From: Streptomyces sp. Q6 | GTDB lineage: Bacteria > Actinomycetota > Actinomycetes > Streptomycetales > Streptomycetaceae | DNA: 64,000 nt | Direction: 5' to 3' | NCBI RefSeq assembly: GCF_036967205.1 | Contig: NZ_CP146022.1 | Location: 1,116,001 to 1,180,000 of the forward strand | Part shown: piece by piece, positions 53,372 through 62,087 of the stretch | How positions within the stretch are numbered: the stretch's first letter is position 1 | Layout: the number at the start of each line of letters is the position of its first letter | Notes under the pieces: model-generated | What the model was told of the DNA's origin: nothing | Seen by the model: the letters and a program-made list of their open reading frames with translations, nothing else | The model's database searches: none | Made by a program: the position numbers and the translations under genes

Positions 53372-54292
53372 GTGGTGGTACTTGAGGCACAGGCCGACGA
53401 CCGGCCGAAGGCCGCGCGGGGCAGCCGGCCGAGGAGTGACGACACGGTGCGGGCGGACCGCGAGGAGTCGCGCTCACCGGTGCGCCGGGTACTGCTCGGT
53501 GTGCTGCTCGTGGTCATGGTCGTGCCGATCTACCTGCTCGTGGTCAACGCGTTCAAGTCGCAGCAGGAGATCCTCGACAACCCGTTCTCGATCCCGTTCG
53601 GCGGGCTCACCTTCGCGCACATGTCGGCGGCGATCAGCAGCCCGCAGTTCAACGTCATCGGCGGGTACGGCTTCACGCTGTTCCTCGTCGTGCTGGTGGA
53701 CGTGTTCTGCATCCTGCTCGCGGGTCCGGCGGCGTACGCGATCGCGCGCAGCCTCCAGCGGCGTACGCAGCTGGTGCTGCTGTACTTCCTCGCGGGCACG
53801 TTCATCCCGGGCGCCGCCGTGATCATCCCGGTGATCTACGTGCTGCGCGAGATCGGCCTCGCCAACACGGTGACCGGTCTCGTCGCGCACGACGTGGCGT
53901 CCACGCTGCCGGTGAGCATCTTCCTGTTCGTCGGCTTCATCCGCACGATCCCGGTGGACATCGACCACGCGGCGACGATCGACGGCGCGGGTCGTTACCG
54001 CACCTTCTGGACCATCATCTTCCCGCTGATGCGTCCCGCGGTCGTCACCGTCCTGATCCTCAACTCCATCGGGATCTGGAACGACTTCGTGTCGCCGCAG
54101 ATCCTGCTCAGCCCGTCCTCCGGGCACTACACGGTGACGACGGCGATCTACGCCGGGATCAGCCAGTACTCCACGGATTTGACGAAGGTGTTCCCGAACC
54201 TGCTGCTCGCCGTCGCGCCCGTCGTCATCTTCTTCATCTACATGCAGCGCCACATCATCAGCGGTCTCACGGTCGGCGCCGTCAAGGGCTGA
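53372..54292 (+). CDS. ABC sugar importer permease (second, MalG-type)
   Basis: This 306-aa permease has six transmembrane segments preceded by a ~40-residue charged N-terminal tail. It has the EAA loop DHAATIDGAGRYRTFWTIIFPLMRPAV. Start: GTG at 53372 with GAGGAG upstream, 9 nt after the first permease. The two form the heterodimeric channel of the carbohydrate importer. Confidence 0.92.
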   Translation: MVVLEAQADDRPKAARGSRPRSDDTVRADREESRSPVRRVLLGVLLVVMVVPIYLLVVNAFKSQQEILDNPFSIPFGGLTFAHMSAAISSPQFNVIGGYGFTLFLVVLVDVFCILLAGPAAYAIARSLQRRTQLVLLYFLAGTFIPGAAVIIPVIYVLREIGLANTVTGLVAHDVASTLPVSIFLFVGFIRTIPVDIDHAATIDGAGRYRTFWTIIFPLMRPAVVTVLILNSIGIWNDFVSPQILLSPSSGHYTVTTAIYAGISQYSTDLTKVFPNLLLAVAPVVIFFIYMQRHIISGLTVGAVKG

Positions 54293-54318
54293 GCCGCCCC
54301 AGGAGAAAGGATCTCGGA

Positions 54319-56292
54319 GTGCCCAGGAGAGGAAGAAGCCGTTCCGCGGCCGTACTGCTCGCCTGCCTCGCGGTGGTCGCGGCCGGTCACCCGGCCGCCG
54401 CCCATCCGGCCACGTCGCAGGCGGGGAAGGTCTATTACGTCGGTCCGTACGGTGACGACAGCGCCGCGGGGACCGACGCCACGTATCCGTTCCGGCACAT
54501 CCAGAAGTGCGCGGACGTGATGGTGCCGGGCGACACGTGCGAGATCGTGTCGGGCCGGTACGAGGAGACGGTGGTGCCCGCCCGGTCCGGCACCGCCGAG
54601 CTGCCGATCACGTACCGGGCGGCTCCCGGCGCGGACGTGACGGTCAGCGGCGCCTCGTCGCTCACCGGTTTCGCCCCGGTGACCGCCGCCGATGTCGCGC
54701 GGATCGCGACGACCGATCCGTACGCCGCCGACTCGCAGTTCAGCGACGCGGTGGCGGCCGGCCACATCTACAGCACCGATGTCGACCTCGGCTCCGACGT
54801 GTCCACGGTGCAGGTGTTGACCGACCGAAAGATGGGCGTCGAGGCCCAATGGCCCTACCCGGGACTCGACCTGCTCGACCCCTCGCTCCAGTACGCCGGT
54901 GAGGGCAGCGCGAGCGCCACGATCGCCGACGCGGACCTGACCCGCCCGGCCGGTTACTGGGACGGCGCGCGGGCCCTCACCGGCTACTGGTACGTCTCGG
55001 CCACCGGGACCGTGAAGAGCTCCGCCGTCGGCTCGGTGACCCTCGACGTGGCACCGCCGTGCGTCCACAAGGTCGTACCGAAGGAGACGCGCTACGCGCT
55101 GTCCGGCAAGATCGGCGAGCTCGCCCACCCCGGTGAGTGGTTCTACGACCCGACGGCGAAGCGGCTGTACGTGTACGGGGAGGACGACCCGGACAACCAC
55201 CGGATGGAGGCCAAGCGGCGCACCCTGGGCTTCGATCTGACGGCCACCAGCCACACGAAGGTCGCGGGGATCTCGCTGTTCGCCACGACCGTGCGGACGG
55301 GCCCCACCAGCACCGGTGTCACGCTCGACGGCATCAAGGGCCAGTACCTGTCGCACTACACGGACATCACCCAGGGCGCGACGGACTGCGGTTCGACGGT
55401 GACGCGGGGCGTCGCCGACACCGGGCTCATCATCGACGGCACGTACAACAAGGTCGTGAACAGCGATCTGTCGCTGAGCGCGGGCAACGGCATCGCGCTG
55501 CGCGGCCAGAACAACACGGCGTCCGACAACGTCATCCACGACGTCGACTACCTGGGCACGTACGCGGCCGGTATCGCCGTGCAGGGCAACAGCCAGACCG
55601 TCACGCACAACACGATCTCGCGCGTCGGCCGCAGCGGCATCAACCTCCAGTGGAACACCGTGGAGGGCCTCGCCCCGGGCAAGGACGTCATCGCGTACAA
55701 CGACATCTCCGGGTACGCGCGGCTCAGCCTGGACGTCGCCGCGATCTACACCTGTTGCAGCGCGTCGATGATGGGCTCGTCCCTCGATCACAACGTGCTG
55801 CACGACCCGGCGCCGACCACGACGTCGTCGACGTTCGGCATCTCCGGGGTGTACGCGGACAACGGCCAGAGCGATCTGCGGATCCACAACAACGTGGGCT
55901 GGGGCAACCGCGAGGGCACGGTGATGCTCAACGGGCTCGGCACCGGCTCGCACGACAACCTCGTCGCGAACAACACCGGGGGCATGACGCTGTTCTACGT
56001 GAAGGAGCCGAACGCGTCGACCGGCACCCGGATCTACAACAACGTCGGGACGATCCGGGGCCTGACCGACGCCACGAACGGCGGCCTGGTCCTGTCGAAC
56101 AACCTTCCCCCGGAGAGCGATCCGCGCTTCGTCGACGCGGCGAACCACGACTTCCGGCTGACCGCCGATTCCCCGGCGCGCAATGCGGCGATCCCGCTGC
56201 CCGGGATCAATGACGGTTCCACGGACGCGACACCGAGTCTGGGCGCGTATCAGTACGGCGCACCGAAGTGGGAGGCCGGCGCCCGCCGATAA
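54319..56292 (+). CDS. Secreted right-handed parallel beta-helix protein
   Basis: This 657-aa protein has a signal peptide (RRGRSRSAAVLLACLAVVAAGHPAAA, cut near residue 28) and then a repetitive parallel beta-helix core (~340-580; short Asn-rich turns such as GNGIALRGQNN and HDVDYLGTYAAGIAVQGNS). Such folds are used by pectinases and polysaccharide lyases or hydrolases. The GTG at 54319 has AGGAGAAAGG upstream, and it is the fourth gene of the importer operon. It is probably a secreted enzyme cleaving the polymer before import. Active-site residues are not identified. Confidence 0.85.
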   Translation: MPRRGRSRSAAVLLACLAVVAAGHPAAAHPATSQAGKVYYVGPYGDDSAAGTDATYPFRHIQKCADVMVPGDTCEIVSGRYEETVVPARSGTAELPITYRAAPGADVTVSGASSLTGFAPVTAADVARIATTDPYAADSQFSDAVAAGHIYSTDVDLGSDVSTVQVLTDRKMGVEAQWPYPGLDLLDPSLQYAGEGSASATIADADLTRPAGYWDGARALTGYWYVSATGTVKSSAVGSVTLDVAPPCVHKVVPKETRYALSGKIGELAHPGEWFYDPTAKRLYVYGEDDPDNHRMEAKRRTLGFDLTATSHTKVAGISLFATTVRTGPTSTGVTLDGIKGQYLSHYTDITQGATDCGSTVTRGVADTGLIIDGTYNKVVNSDLSLSAGNGIALRGQNNTASDNVIHDVDYLGTYAAGIAVQGNSQTVTHNTISRVGRSGINLQWNTVEGLAPGKDVIAYNDISGYARLSLDVAAIYTCCSASMMGSSLDHNVLHDPAPTTTSSTFGISGVYADNGQSDLRIHNNVGWGNREGTVMLNGLGTGSHDNLVANNTGGMTLFYVKEPNASTGTRIYNNVGTIRGLTDATNGGLVLSNNLPPESDPRFVDAANHDFRLTADSPARNAAIPLPGINDGSTDATPSLGAYQYGAPKWEAGARR

Positions 56293-56337
56293 TTCCCCGA
56301 TTTCACGCAGACTCTGCAACTCACTTGCAAAACAGTA

Positions 56338-56369
56338 GGGGCCCGGTGCGGAATTCCGCACCGGGCCCC
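56338..56369. terminator. Perfect 32-bp palindrome, bidirectional terminator
   Basis: GGGGCCCGGTGCGGAA (56338-56353) is exactly complementary to TTCCGCACCGGGCCCC (56354-56369), with no spacer. It lies between the convergent beta-helix and GntR genes, which end at 56292 and 56378. Short T-rich runs follow on both sides (TTAT on plus, TACTGTTTT on minus). Confidence 0.9.
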
Positions 56370-56377
56370 TTATCGAG

Positions 56378-57115
56378 TCAGCCTGATTTCTTTGCGGCGA
56401 CCCTCTTCCGCGGTTTCCTCACCTCGCGCGCGTCCGGTACGGGACCGCGGCCCGCCGCGTGATCGGCGAAGGCCGCCGCGGCCTTGTCGGGCTCACCGGA
56501 CCGCAACAGGCCCACGAGACGGCCGTGTTCCTCGGCCATCGCGCCCCGGTCGCCGTCGAAGAGCGGGTCGGAGATGGCCCGCAGCGTGCGCAGGCTCGGC
56601 TCGATGACCTCCCACATCCGGGCCAGGAACGGGTTGCCCGCGAACTGGCTGACCAGGGTGTGGAACTCGATGTCGGCGTCCCGGAAGCCGCTGACGTCGC
56701 CCGCGGCGACCGCCTCGTGCATCCGGTCCACCACCGCGTCCAGCTCGGCGAGCTGCTCCTCGGTGGCGTGCTCGGCCGCCAGCTGCGCGGCGAGACGCTC
56801 CAGCGGTTCGCGCACCTGCCGGGCGTACTCGGCGTCCTTCGAGGAGATCTCGACGACGAAGTGGCCGCGGCGCGGCACGTGTGTGAGCAGGCCCTCACGG
56901 GCCAGCCGCTTGACCGCTTCGCGCACCGGGGCCTGGCTGACCCCGAGCCGCCGCGCGATCTCCGACTCGACCACCCGGTCGTTCGGCTCCAGGTCGCCCT
57001 CGACGACGGCCTGCCGGAGCAGGTCGTAGACCTGGTCCGAGATCAGCGTCTTGCGGAACCGGTCCTTGTTCGTAGCCAGCGTGGAGACGAAACCAGCTGA
57101 CGCGTCAGATGCCAT
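56378..57115 (-). CDS. FadR-type GntR regulator of the fucose cluster
   Basis: This 245-aa protein has an N-terminal winged HTH at residues ~25-88 (VESEIARRLGVSQAPVREAVKRLAREGLL) and an FCD effector domain at ~95-225, with the metal/ligand residues in DADIEFHTLVSQFAGN and EEHGRLVGLLRSG. FadR members bind organic acids or sugar acids. The ATG at 57115 is downstream of a perfect operator (57176-57192). The C-terminus ends in a short basic tail (RKRVAAKKSG). It is the likely repressor of the whole cluster, released by a sugar acid such as fuconate. Confidence 0.88.
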   Translation of the reverse strand: MASDASAGFVSTLATNKDRFRKTLISDQVYDLLRQAVVEGDLEPNDRVVESEIARRLGVSQAPVREAVKRLAREGLLTHVPRRGHFVVEISSKDAEYARQVREPLERLAAQLAAEHATEEQLAELDAVVDRMHEAVAAGDVSGFRDADIEFHTLVSQFAGNPFLARMWEVIEPSLRTLRAISDPLFDGDRGAMAEEHGRLVGLLRSGEPDKAAAAFADHAAGRGPVPDAREVRKPRKRVAAKKSG

Positions 57116-57175
57116 GAATTCCCAATCCCGCGCCGGGGCACGTCAGTTGATCCCTTGTCGGGCCATGATACGCAC

Positions 57176-57192
57176 CCATCGTCTATCGATGG
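57176..57192. promoter_or_regulatory. FadR-type operator, site 3 (upstream of the regulator)
   Basis: CCATCG-TCTAT-CGATGG is a perfect inverted repeat with 6-bp arms, ~60 bp before the regulator start. It implies self-control. It is identical to site 4. Confidence 0.85.
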
Positions 57193-57194
57193 AA

Positions 57195-58181
57195 TCACAC
57201 GGATGTTTCCAGCTGCTTGGCCAGCCATTCCAATTTCACGGTCTCGTGGGTGGGCCCGCCGCCTTCATGGTCATTGAACGGATAGGCCCGGATCTGTTTG
57301 TCGGCCTGGTCCACATTCCGCAGCGCGCCGTAATGGTTGAACGCCGCGTACACGGTGGAGGGCGGGCAGATGCGGTCCATCAGGCCGACCGAGAAGAGCG
57401 TCGGCGCGTTCGCCCTGCGGGCCAGGGTCGCGGCGTCGACGTAGGACAGGGTGCGGACCACGGTGGCCGCGTGCTCGCGGTGCAGTTTCACGTACGTGGT
57501 GACCTCGGCGTACGGCGGCATGTCGGTGATCGTGGTGGCGCGCGGGAAGTGGCACAGGAACGGGACGTCCGGCATGCAGGCCACGAGGTCGGGGACGAGC
57601 CCCGCGGCGGCGAGGGCGATGCCGCCGCCCTGGCTGGTGCCGGTGACCACGGTGCGGGTGGGGTCGACGGCCTCGTGCGTGCGCGCGGCGGCGACGGCGC
57701 GCACCGCGTCGGTGTACAGGCGCCGGTAGAAGGAGCGCTCGGGGTCGAGCACGCCGCGGGTGAGGAAGCCGGGGGCGGCGACGTCGCCGGTGGCCGGGTC
57801 GGGGTCGGGCGTCTCGGCGCCCTGCCCCCGGGTGTCCATGACGAAGTGCGCGTAGCCGGCGTCGGCCCACAGCCGCTTCTCGTGCGGGGCGCCGCGTCCG
57901 CTGCCGTAGCCCAGGTACTCGACGACGACGGGCAGCGGGCCGGAGCGGGTGACCGGCAGCTGGAGCCAGCCGCGGACGGGGTGGCCGCCGTAGCCGGCGA
58001 AGGTGACGTCGAAGGTGTCGATCGTGGCGAGCCCGTTGTGCGCGGACTCGAACACGGCGGCCACGTCGTGCTGTTCCTGCGCGTCGAGGGTCTGTCGCCA
58101 GAACGCGTCGAGGTCGTCCGGTTCGGGGATGTCGGGGCGGTATCTCTCCAGCTCGTCGAGGGGCAGGTCGAACTGGGCCAT
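57195..58181 (-). CDS. Acetyl esterase, CE7 family (acetylxylan esterase / cephalosporin-C deacetylase)
   Basis: This 328-aa alpha/beta hydrolase is full length for CE7. The nucleophile is Ser in VTGTSQGGGIAL, the acid is Asp in SVGLMDRICPPSTVYAAFNHY, and the His is in YPFNDHEGG. RGQG in VMDTRGQGAETPD is the family's oxyanion-loop motif. Cytosolic (no signal), it removes acetyl groups from imported acetylated sugars. It lies between the regulator and the amidohydrolase, on the same strand, with the operator of the regulator in the gap after it. Confidence 0.9.
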   Translation of the reverse strand: MAQFDLPLDELERYRPDIPEPDDLDAFWRQTLDAQEQHDVAAVFESAHNGLATIDTFDVTFAGYGGHPVRGWLQLPVTRSGPLPVVVEYLGYGSGRGAPHEKRLWADAGYAHFVMDTRGQGAETPDPDPATGDVAAPGFLTRGVLDPERSFYRRLYTDAVRAVAAARTHEAVDPTRTVVTGTSQGGGIALAAAGLVPDLVACMPDVPFLCHFPRATTITDMPPYAEVTTYVKLHREHAATVVRTLSYVDAATLARRANAPTLFSVGLMDRICPPSTVYAAFNHYGALRNVDQADKQIRAYPFNDHEGGGPTHETVKLEWLAKQLETSV

Positions 58182-58220
58182 GGGGAACCTCCGGGTGAGG
58201 GCGGGGGGCAGGGTGAGTGG

Positions 58221-59048
58221 TCAGCCGTCGAGGCCGTAGGCGCGGACGGCGTTCGTGTGCAGGACGCGCTCGCGGTCGCCGGCGTCCAGGTGGTCGAGTC
58301 CGCTGCGGGACAGGGCCAGTGAGGCGGCGCGGGTGCCGCGCGGCAGGCAGATCGGCCAGTCGGAGCCGATCAGGCAGCGGTCGGGGCCGAGGGTGTCGAC
58401 GACGTGGCGCACCAGGTGCGCGACGCGCGCCGGCTCGACCCCGTGCTGCTGGGTGAGCAGCCCGGAGGCCTTCACCAGCACGTTCGGGGCGGCCGCGGCC
58501 CGTTCGACGTCCCGGTGCCAGTCCCCCGCGTCCCGCGCGCGCAGGTGCGGCGCGTTGCCGAGGTGGTCGACGACGACGGTCAGCGCGGGGTGCCGCTCGG
58601 CGACCTCGGCCGCCGCGGTCAACGCGCCCTGGTGAAGGTTGAGTTCGAGGACGACTCCGGTCGCGGCGAGGACGGGGACGAGGGCGCGGGCCGCCTCGGG
58701 GGTGTCCTTCCAGGCGGCGCCGCCGAGCCGCATGCCGTTGGGACGGGACGCGCCCCACGCGTCGAGCCGCTCCAGGAACCGCCCGGCGCCTTCGTCGCCG
58801 TGGACGTGCAGGTTCGCCACGTAGCCCGCGACCAGATCCGGGCGGCGCAGCCGCAGCGCCCGCAGCGCGAGGGTCTCACCGAGGTCCCCGCGCGACGCCT
58901 CGACCAGGAGGGCACCCGCCAACTCCGGTACGTCCGCACCTGATCGGCCGAGGTCGGCCTCGTCGAAGACCCGGTGGTGCACGCTCTCCGGCCGGATCCA
59001 CCCGAACCCCTCGGCCGGGTTCCACAGATGGACATGGCAGTCGATCAC
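58221..59048 (-). CDS. Amidohydrolase-family lactonase, L-fuconolactonase-like
   Basis: This 275-aa TIM-barrel protein of the amidohydrolase_2 family has the metal motif HVH in MIDCHVHLWNP, a His in VVVDHLGNAP and the Asp in IGSDWPICLP. Family members include L-fuconolactonase and related sugar lactonases, which hydrolyse the 1,5-lactone formed by sugar dehydrogenases. With the aldo/keto reductase and fucosidase in the same cluster this fits oxidation of L-fucose. Start ATG 59048, downstream of the shared operator region. Confidence 0.86.
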   Translation of the reverse strand: MIDCHVHLWNPAEGFGWIRPESVHHRVFDEADLGRSGADVPELAGALLVEASRGDLGETLALRALRLRRPDLVAGYVANLHVHGDEGAGRFLERLDAWGASRPNGMRLGGAAWKDTPEAARALVPVLAATGVVLELNLHQGALTAAAEVAERHPALTVVVDHLGNAPHLRARDAGDWHRDVERAAAAPNVLVKASGLLTQQHGVEPARVAHLVRHVVDTLGPDRCLIGSDWPICLPRGTRAASLALSRSGLDHLDAGDRERVLHTNAVRAYGLDG

Positions 59049-59065
59049 GGTCCGCTCCCTCGCCG

Positions 59066-59142
59066 CCTACGTATTGACACGTCGGCTCCCCGCCGGTGAC
59101 TCTAACCATCGTCTATCGATGGGCGATTGTTCAATACGTAGG
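59066..59142. repeat. Perfect 12-bp inverted repeat around operator site 4
   Basis: CCTACGTATTGA (59066-59077) and TCAATACGTAGG (59131-59142) are exact inverted copies whose centre, 59104, is next to the 17-bp operator. The left arm is 18 bp before the amidohydrolase start. The right arm lies 24 bp before the chosen start of the 640-aa protein gene. It looks like a second control element for both divergent genes. Confidence 0.8.
59106..59122. promoter_or_regulatory. FadR-type operator, site 4 (divergent region)
   Basis: CCATCG-TCTAT-CGATGG is identical to site 3. It lies between the amidohydrolase gene and the gene starting at 59166, so it can control both. Confidence 0.85.
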
Positions 59143-59165
59143 TGACGAGGGAGCGGGTGTTCTCG

Positions 59166-61088
59166 ATGCTCAGGCCTGAGCCGACCGACGGCACACAGAC
59201 AGGGGGAGAGACGTTCGGGCCCCGCCTGACCGCGCGCCGGACGCTCACCGAACACCCCCGATGGGCGCTGCTCGAAAGGGAGTTGTTCGCCGCGCAGGAG
59301 AAGGCGTGGCGGCTCTTCGCCGACCGCTATACCGAGGGGGACGGCCGGCTCGTCTTCCGGGACACGCTCGGTGCGGGCATGGACGGCCGGGACGGCGTGG
59401 ACGACTTCTACGAGCCGTTCTTCAACTGGCCGACGCTGTATGTCCTGGGCGGCAGCGCGGAGTTGTTGACGGCGGCGCGGCGGCACTGGCGCGGGGTCAC
59501 CGCACAGCTCACCGAGATGGGCATGCTCGTCGACGGCCTGGAGCGCGGCTACGACTGGTTCCACCAGGGCGAGGGCCTGCTGCTCTTCTACGGCCTGTGC
59601 CTCGCCGACCCCGGCGACCCGGAACTGCGCGCGCTCGCGGGCCGGTTCGCCGACCTGTACCTTCCCGGCGGTCCGAACTACGACCCGGAGCACCGGGTCC
59701 TGCGCGCCCCGCACAACGGCGCCGCCGGGCCGCGCTTCGGGTTCAGCGACGAGGAGCCGTACTTCCCGTGGAGCCTGGCGCTGCATCCGTACGGGCTTCC
59801 GCTGGACGGCTTCGAGGGCGTCACGTCCTTCGACGAGCTGGCCGCGTCACCGGAACTCGCCCGCGCGTACGGCCGGGCGATGTGGGACCGGATGGGCCGC
59901 GGCGACACCCTCGCGAACCTGGGCGCCACGGGCCTGGCCACCCACGCCTTCCTGCTCAGCGGGGAGCAGCGGTACGCGGACTGGGTCGCCGAGTACGTGG
60001 GCGTGTGGCGGGAGCGGCTCGAAGGCCGTGAGGTGGTGCCCGACAACGCCGGGGCGCACGGCGTCGTCGGCGAGTACCTCGACGGCCGCTGGTACGGCGG
60101 CCACTACGGCTGGTCCTGGCCGCACGGACTCTCCCCCGTCGCCAGCTCCACCCTCGTCGGCGCGGCCAACGCGACGCTCCTCACCGGCGACCGCGGCTTC
60201 CTCGACCTGGCGCGCAACCCGCTCGACACCGTGCTGCGCCACGCGGAACAGCGCGGCGCCGACGAGCGCGGGACGCTCGGCGAACGCTGGGACCCGCACC
60301 TGGCCGCGATGGAGGCCGAGCGCACCCTGATGGTGCCGCAGCGGCACAACGACGCGGGCTGGTTCGACTACACCGTCATGCCGGGCCAACTCCCCGTAGG
60401 ACTGTGGCACTTCAGCCGTGACGAGGCCGACCGGGAGCGCATCGAGGTGCTGCGCACGGGTTCCTCCTGGGACTGGACGGCCGTGCACACGCAGCGCATC
60501 AAGGACGAGGCCGGCCACGAGGAGCCCTGGTACGAGTTCCTGCACGGGCGCAACCCGGGGTTCCCCGAGCGGATGCTGCGCAGCGCCCTCGCGAGCTGCG
60601 CCGAGCGGGTCGCGGCCATCGAGAACGACCCGACCGACCCGGCCGTCGGCCCCGACGTCCTGGACATCCACCACTGGCAGCATCTCAACCCGGTCGTCAC
60701 GGAAGCCCTGTTGCAGCTGACCACCGGCTCCCCGCAGGTCCTCTACAACGGCGGCCTGACCCAACTCCACGTCCGCTACCACGACATGGACGCGCGCCGC
60801 CCCGGTCTGCCCACGGACGTCGCCGCGCTCGTGACCGACATCCGCCCCGAGCACACGGTGGTGGAGCTGGTGAATCTCGGCGGCTCGGCGCGCTCCCTGC
60901 TCGTGCAGACGGGCTCGTTCGCCGAGCACCACGTCGCGACGGTCCGGGTGGACGACGGCCCGGAGCAGCCGGTCGACGGACCGTACTGCCGCGTCGACCT
61001 GCCGGGGAACACCCGCATCCGACTGACCCTGACCATGACGCTGCGCGCCGGCCGCGCGGCCCTGGCCTCCCCGTGGGAGACGGCATGA
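59166..61088 (+). CDS. Uncharacterised ~640-aa protein of the fucose cluster
   Basis: I do not recognise the family. The protein is soluble (no signal or membrane segment). Residues ~60-430 are rich in aromatic and acidic residues with repeated helix-like stretches (GYDWFHQGEGLLLFYGL, YGGHYGWSWPHGLSPVAS), suggesting an (alpha/alpha)6-type glycosidase or lyase fold; the last ~120 residues look like a beta-sandwich. The start is uncertain: ATG 59166, or GTG at 59142 or 59157 in the same frame. It overlaps the aldo/keto reductase gene by 4 nt. It probably acts on the imported oligosaccharide. Confidence 0.7.
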   Translation: MLRPEPTDGTQTGGETFGPRLTARRTLTEHPRWALLERELFAAQEKAWRLFADRYTEGDGRLVFRDTLGAGMDGRDGVDDFYEPFFNWPTLYVLGGSAELLTAARRHWRGVTAQLTEMGMLVDGLERGYDWFHQGEGLLLFYGLCLADPGDPELRALAGRFADLYLPGGPNYDPEHRVLRAPHNGAAGPRFGFSDEEPYFPWSLALHPYGLPLDGFEGVTSFDELAASPELARAYGRAMWDRMGRGDTLANLGATGLATHAFLLSGEQRYADWVAEYVGVWRERLEGREVVPDNAGAHGVVGEYLDGRWYGGHYGWSWPHGLSPVASSTLVGAANATLLTGDRGFLDLARNPLDTVLRHAEQRGADERGTLGERWDPHLAAMEAERTLMVPQRHNDAGWFDYTVMPGQLPVGLWHFSRDEADRERIEVLRTGSSWDWTAVHTQRIKDEAGHEEPWYEFLHGRNPGFPERMLRSALASCAERVAAIENDPTDPAVGPDVLDIHHWQHLNPVVTEALLQLTTGSPQVLYNGGLTQLHVRYHDMDARRPGLPTDVAALVTDIRPEHTVVELVNLGGSARSLLVQTGSFAEHHVATVRVDDGPEQPVDGPYCRVDLPGNTRIRLTLTMTLRAGRAALASPWETA

Positions 61089-62020
61089 CGCACCGACTGC
61101 CCTTCGACCTGCCCCGGCTCGGCCTCGGCACCGCACCCCTGGGCGGCCTCTTCGCGGAGGTCACCGAGGAGGACGCGGCGGCGACGCTGAAGGCCGCGGC
61201 CGCCGAAGGCATCACGTACGTCGACACGGCGCCCCGCTACGGCCACGGCCAGGCCGAGGAACGCCTGGGACGGCTGCTCGGCCCGGCCGGGATCACCGAC
61301 CCGGTGATCTCCACCAAGACGGGCTGGCTGCTGCGCCCCCGCCCGGACGGCTCCCCCGGCGAGGTCGTCACGGACTGGACGGAGCGCGGCATCCGGGAGT
61401 CCCTGGAGTCGAGCCTGACCCGCCTCGGCCGCGACAGCGTCGACATCCTCTACCTCCACGACCCCGACCACTACGCCGAGGACATCCGGCGCACCGCGTA
61501 CCCGGCGGTGCGCAAGCTGCGCGAGGAGGGCCTCGTCCGGGCGCTGGGCTTCGGCATGAACCACAGCGCCCCGCTCGCCCGCTACGTCGACGAGTTCGAC
61601 GTCGACGTCGTGCTCGTCGCGGGCCGCTTCTCGCTCCTCGACCACGAGGCGCTGACCACGCTGCTGCCCCGGTGCGCGGCGCGGGGCACGGCCGTGGTCG
61701 TGGGCGGCGTGTTCAACACCGGTCTGCTCGCCGACCCGACGCCCGGCGCGATGTACAACTACCGGCCGGTCCCCGCGCGGACCCTCGACCGGGCGCGGCG
61801 GGCCCGGGAGCTGTGCGACGCGTACGGCGTACCGCTGCCCGCGGCCGCGCTCCAGTTCCCGTACCTGCATCCGGCCGTCACCTCGGTGGTCGTCGGCTGC
61901 CGCTCGGCGGACGAGGTCACGGCGAACGCGGCGGCCGCCCGCTTCCCGGTCCCGGACGAGCTGTGGCAGCGGCTCGCGGCGGAGGGATTCGTCCCCCGGG
62001 AGGTCCTTGCCGCCCGCTGA
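61085..62020 (+). CDS. Aldo/keto reductase, L-fucose (D-threo-aldose) dehydrogenase-like
   Basis: This 311-aa AKR starts LGLGTAPLGGLFAEVTEEDAAATL. The catalytic Asp and Tyr are in YVDTAPRYGHGQAEERLG, Lys in ISTKTGWLLRP and His in LYLHDPDHY. The N-terminal block is typical of D-threo-aldose 1-dehydrogenases, which oxidise L-fucose to L-fucono-1,5-lactone with NAD(P)+. The lactone would be the substrate of the amidohydrolase encoded nearby. It starts inside the stop codon of the preceding gene (ATGA). Confidence 0.86.
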   Translation: MTHRLPFDLPRLGLGTAPLGGLFAEVTEEDAAATLKAAAAEGITYVDTAPRYGHGQAEERLGRLLGPAGITDPVISTKTGWLLRPRPDGSPGEVVTDWTERGIRESLESSLTRLGRDSVDILYLHDPDHYAEDIRRTAYPAVRKLREEGLVRALGFGMNHSAPLARYVDEFDVDVVLVAGRFSLLDHEALTTLLPRCAARGTAVVVGGVFNTGLLADPTPGAMYNYRPVPARTLDRARRARELCDAYGVPLPAAALQFPYLHPAVTSVVVGCRSADEVTANAAAARFPVPDELWQRLAAEGFVPREVLAAR

Positions 62021-62087
62021 GCGGAATCCTCCCGGCGCCCGCCGGGTTACGCCTACGAGAGCGACACACCGTCCGCAGGAGGCGTCC

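Noticed and set aside
54238-56361. Minus-strand frame of 707 codons opposite the beta-helix gene
   Set aside because: It is antisense to a gene with a signal peptide and beta-helix repeats, and its own composition is shadow-like.
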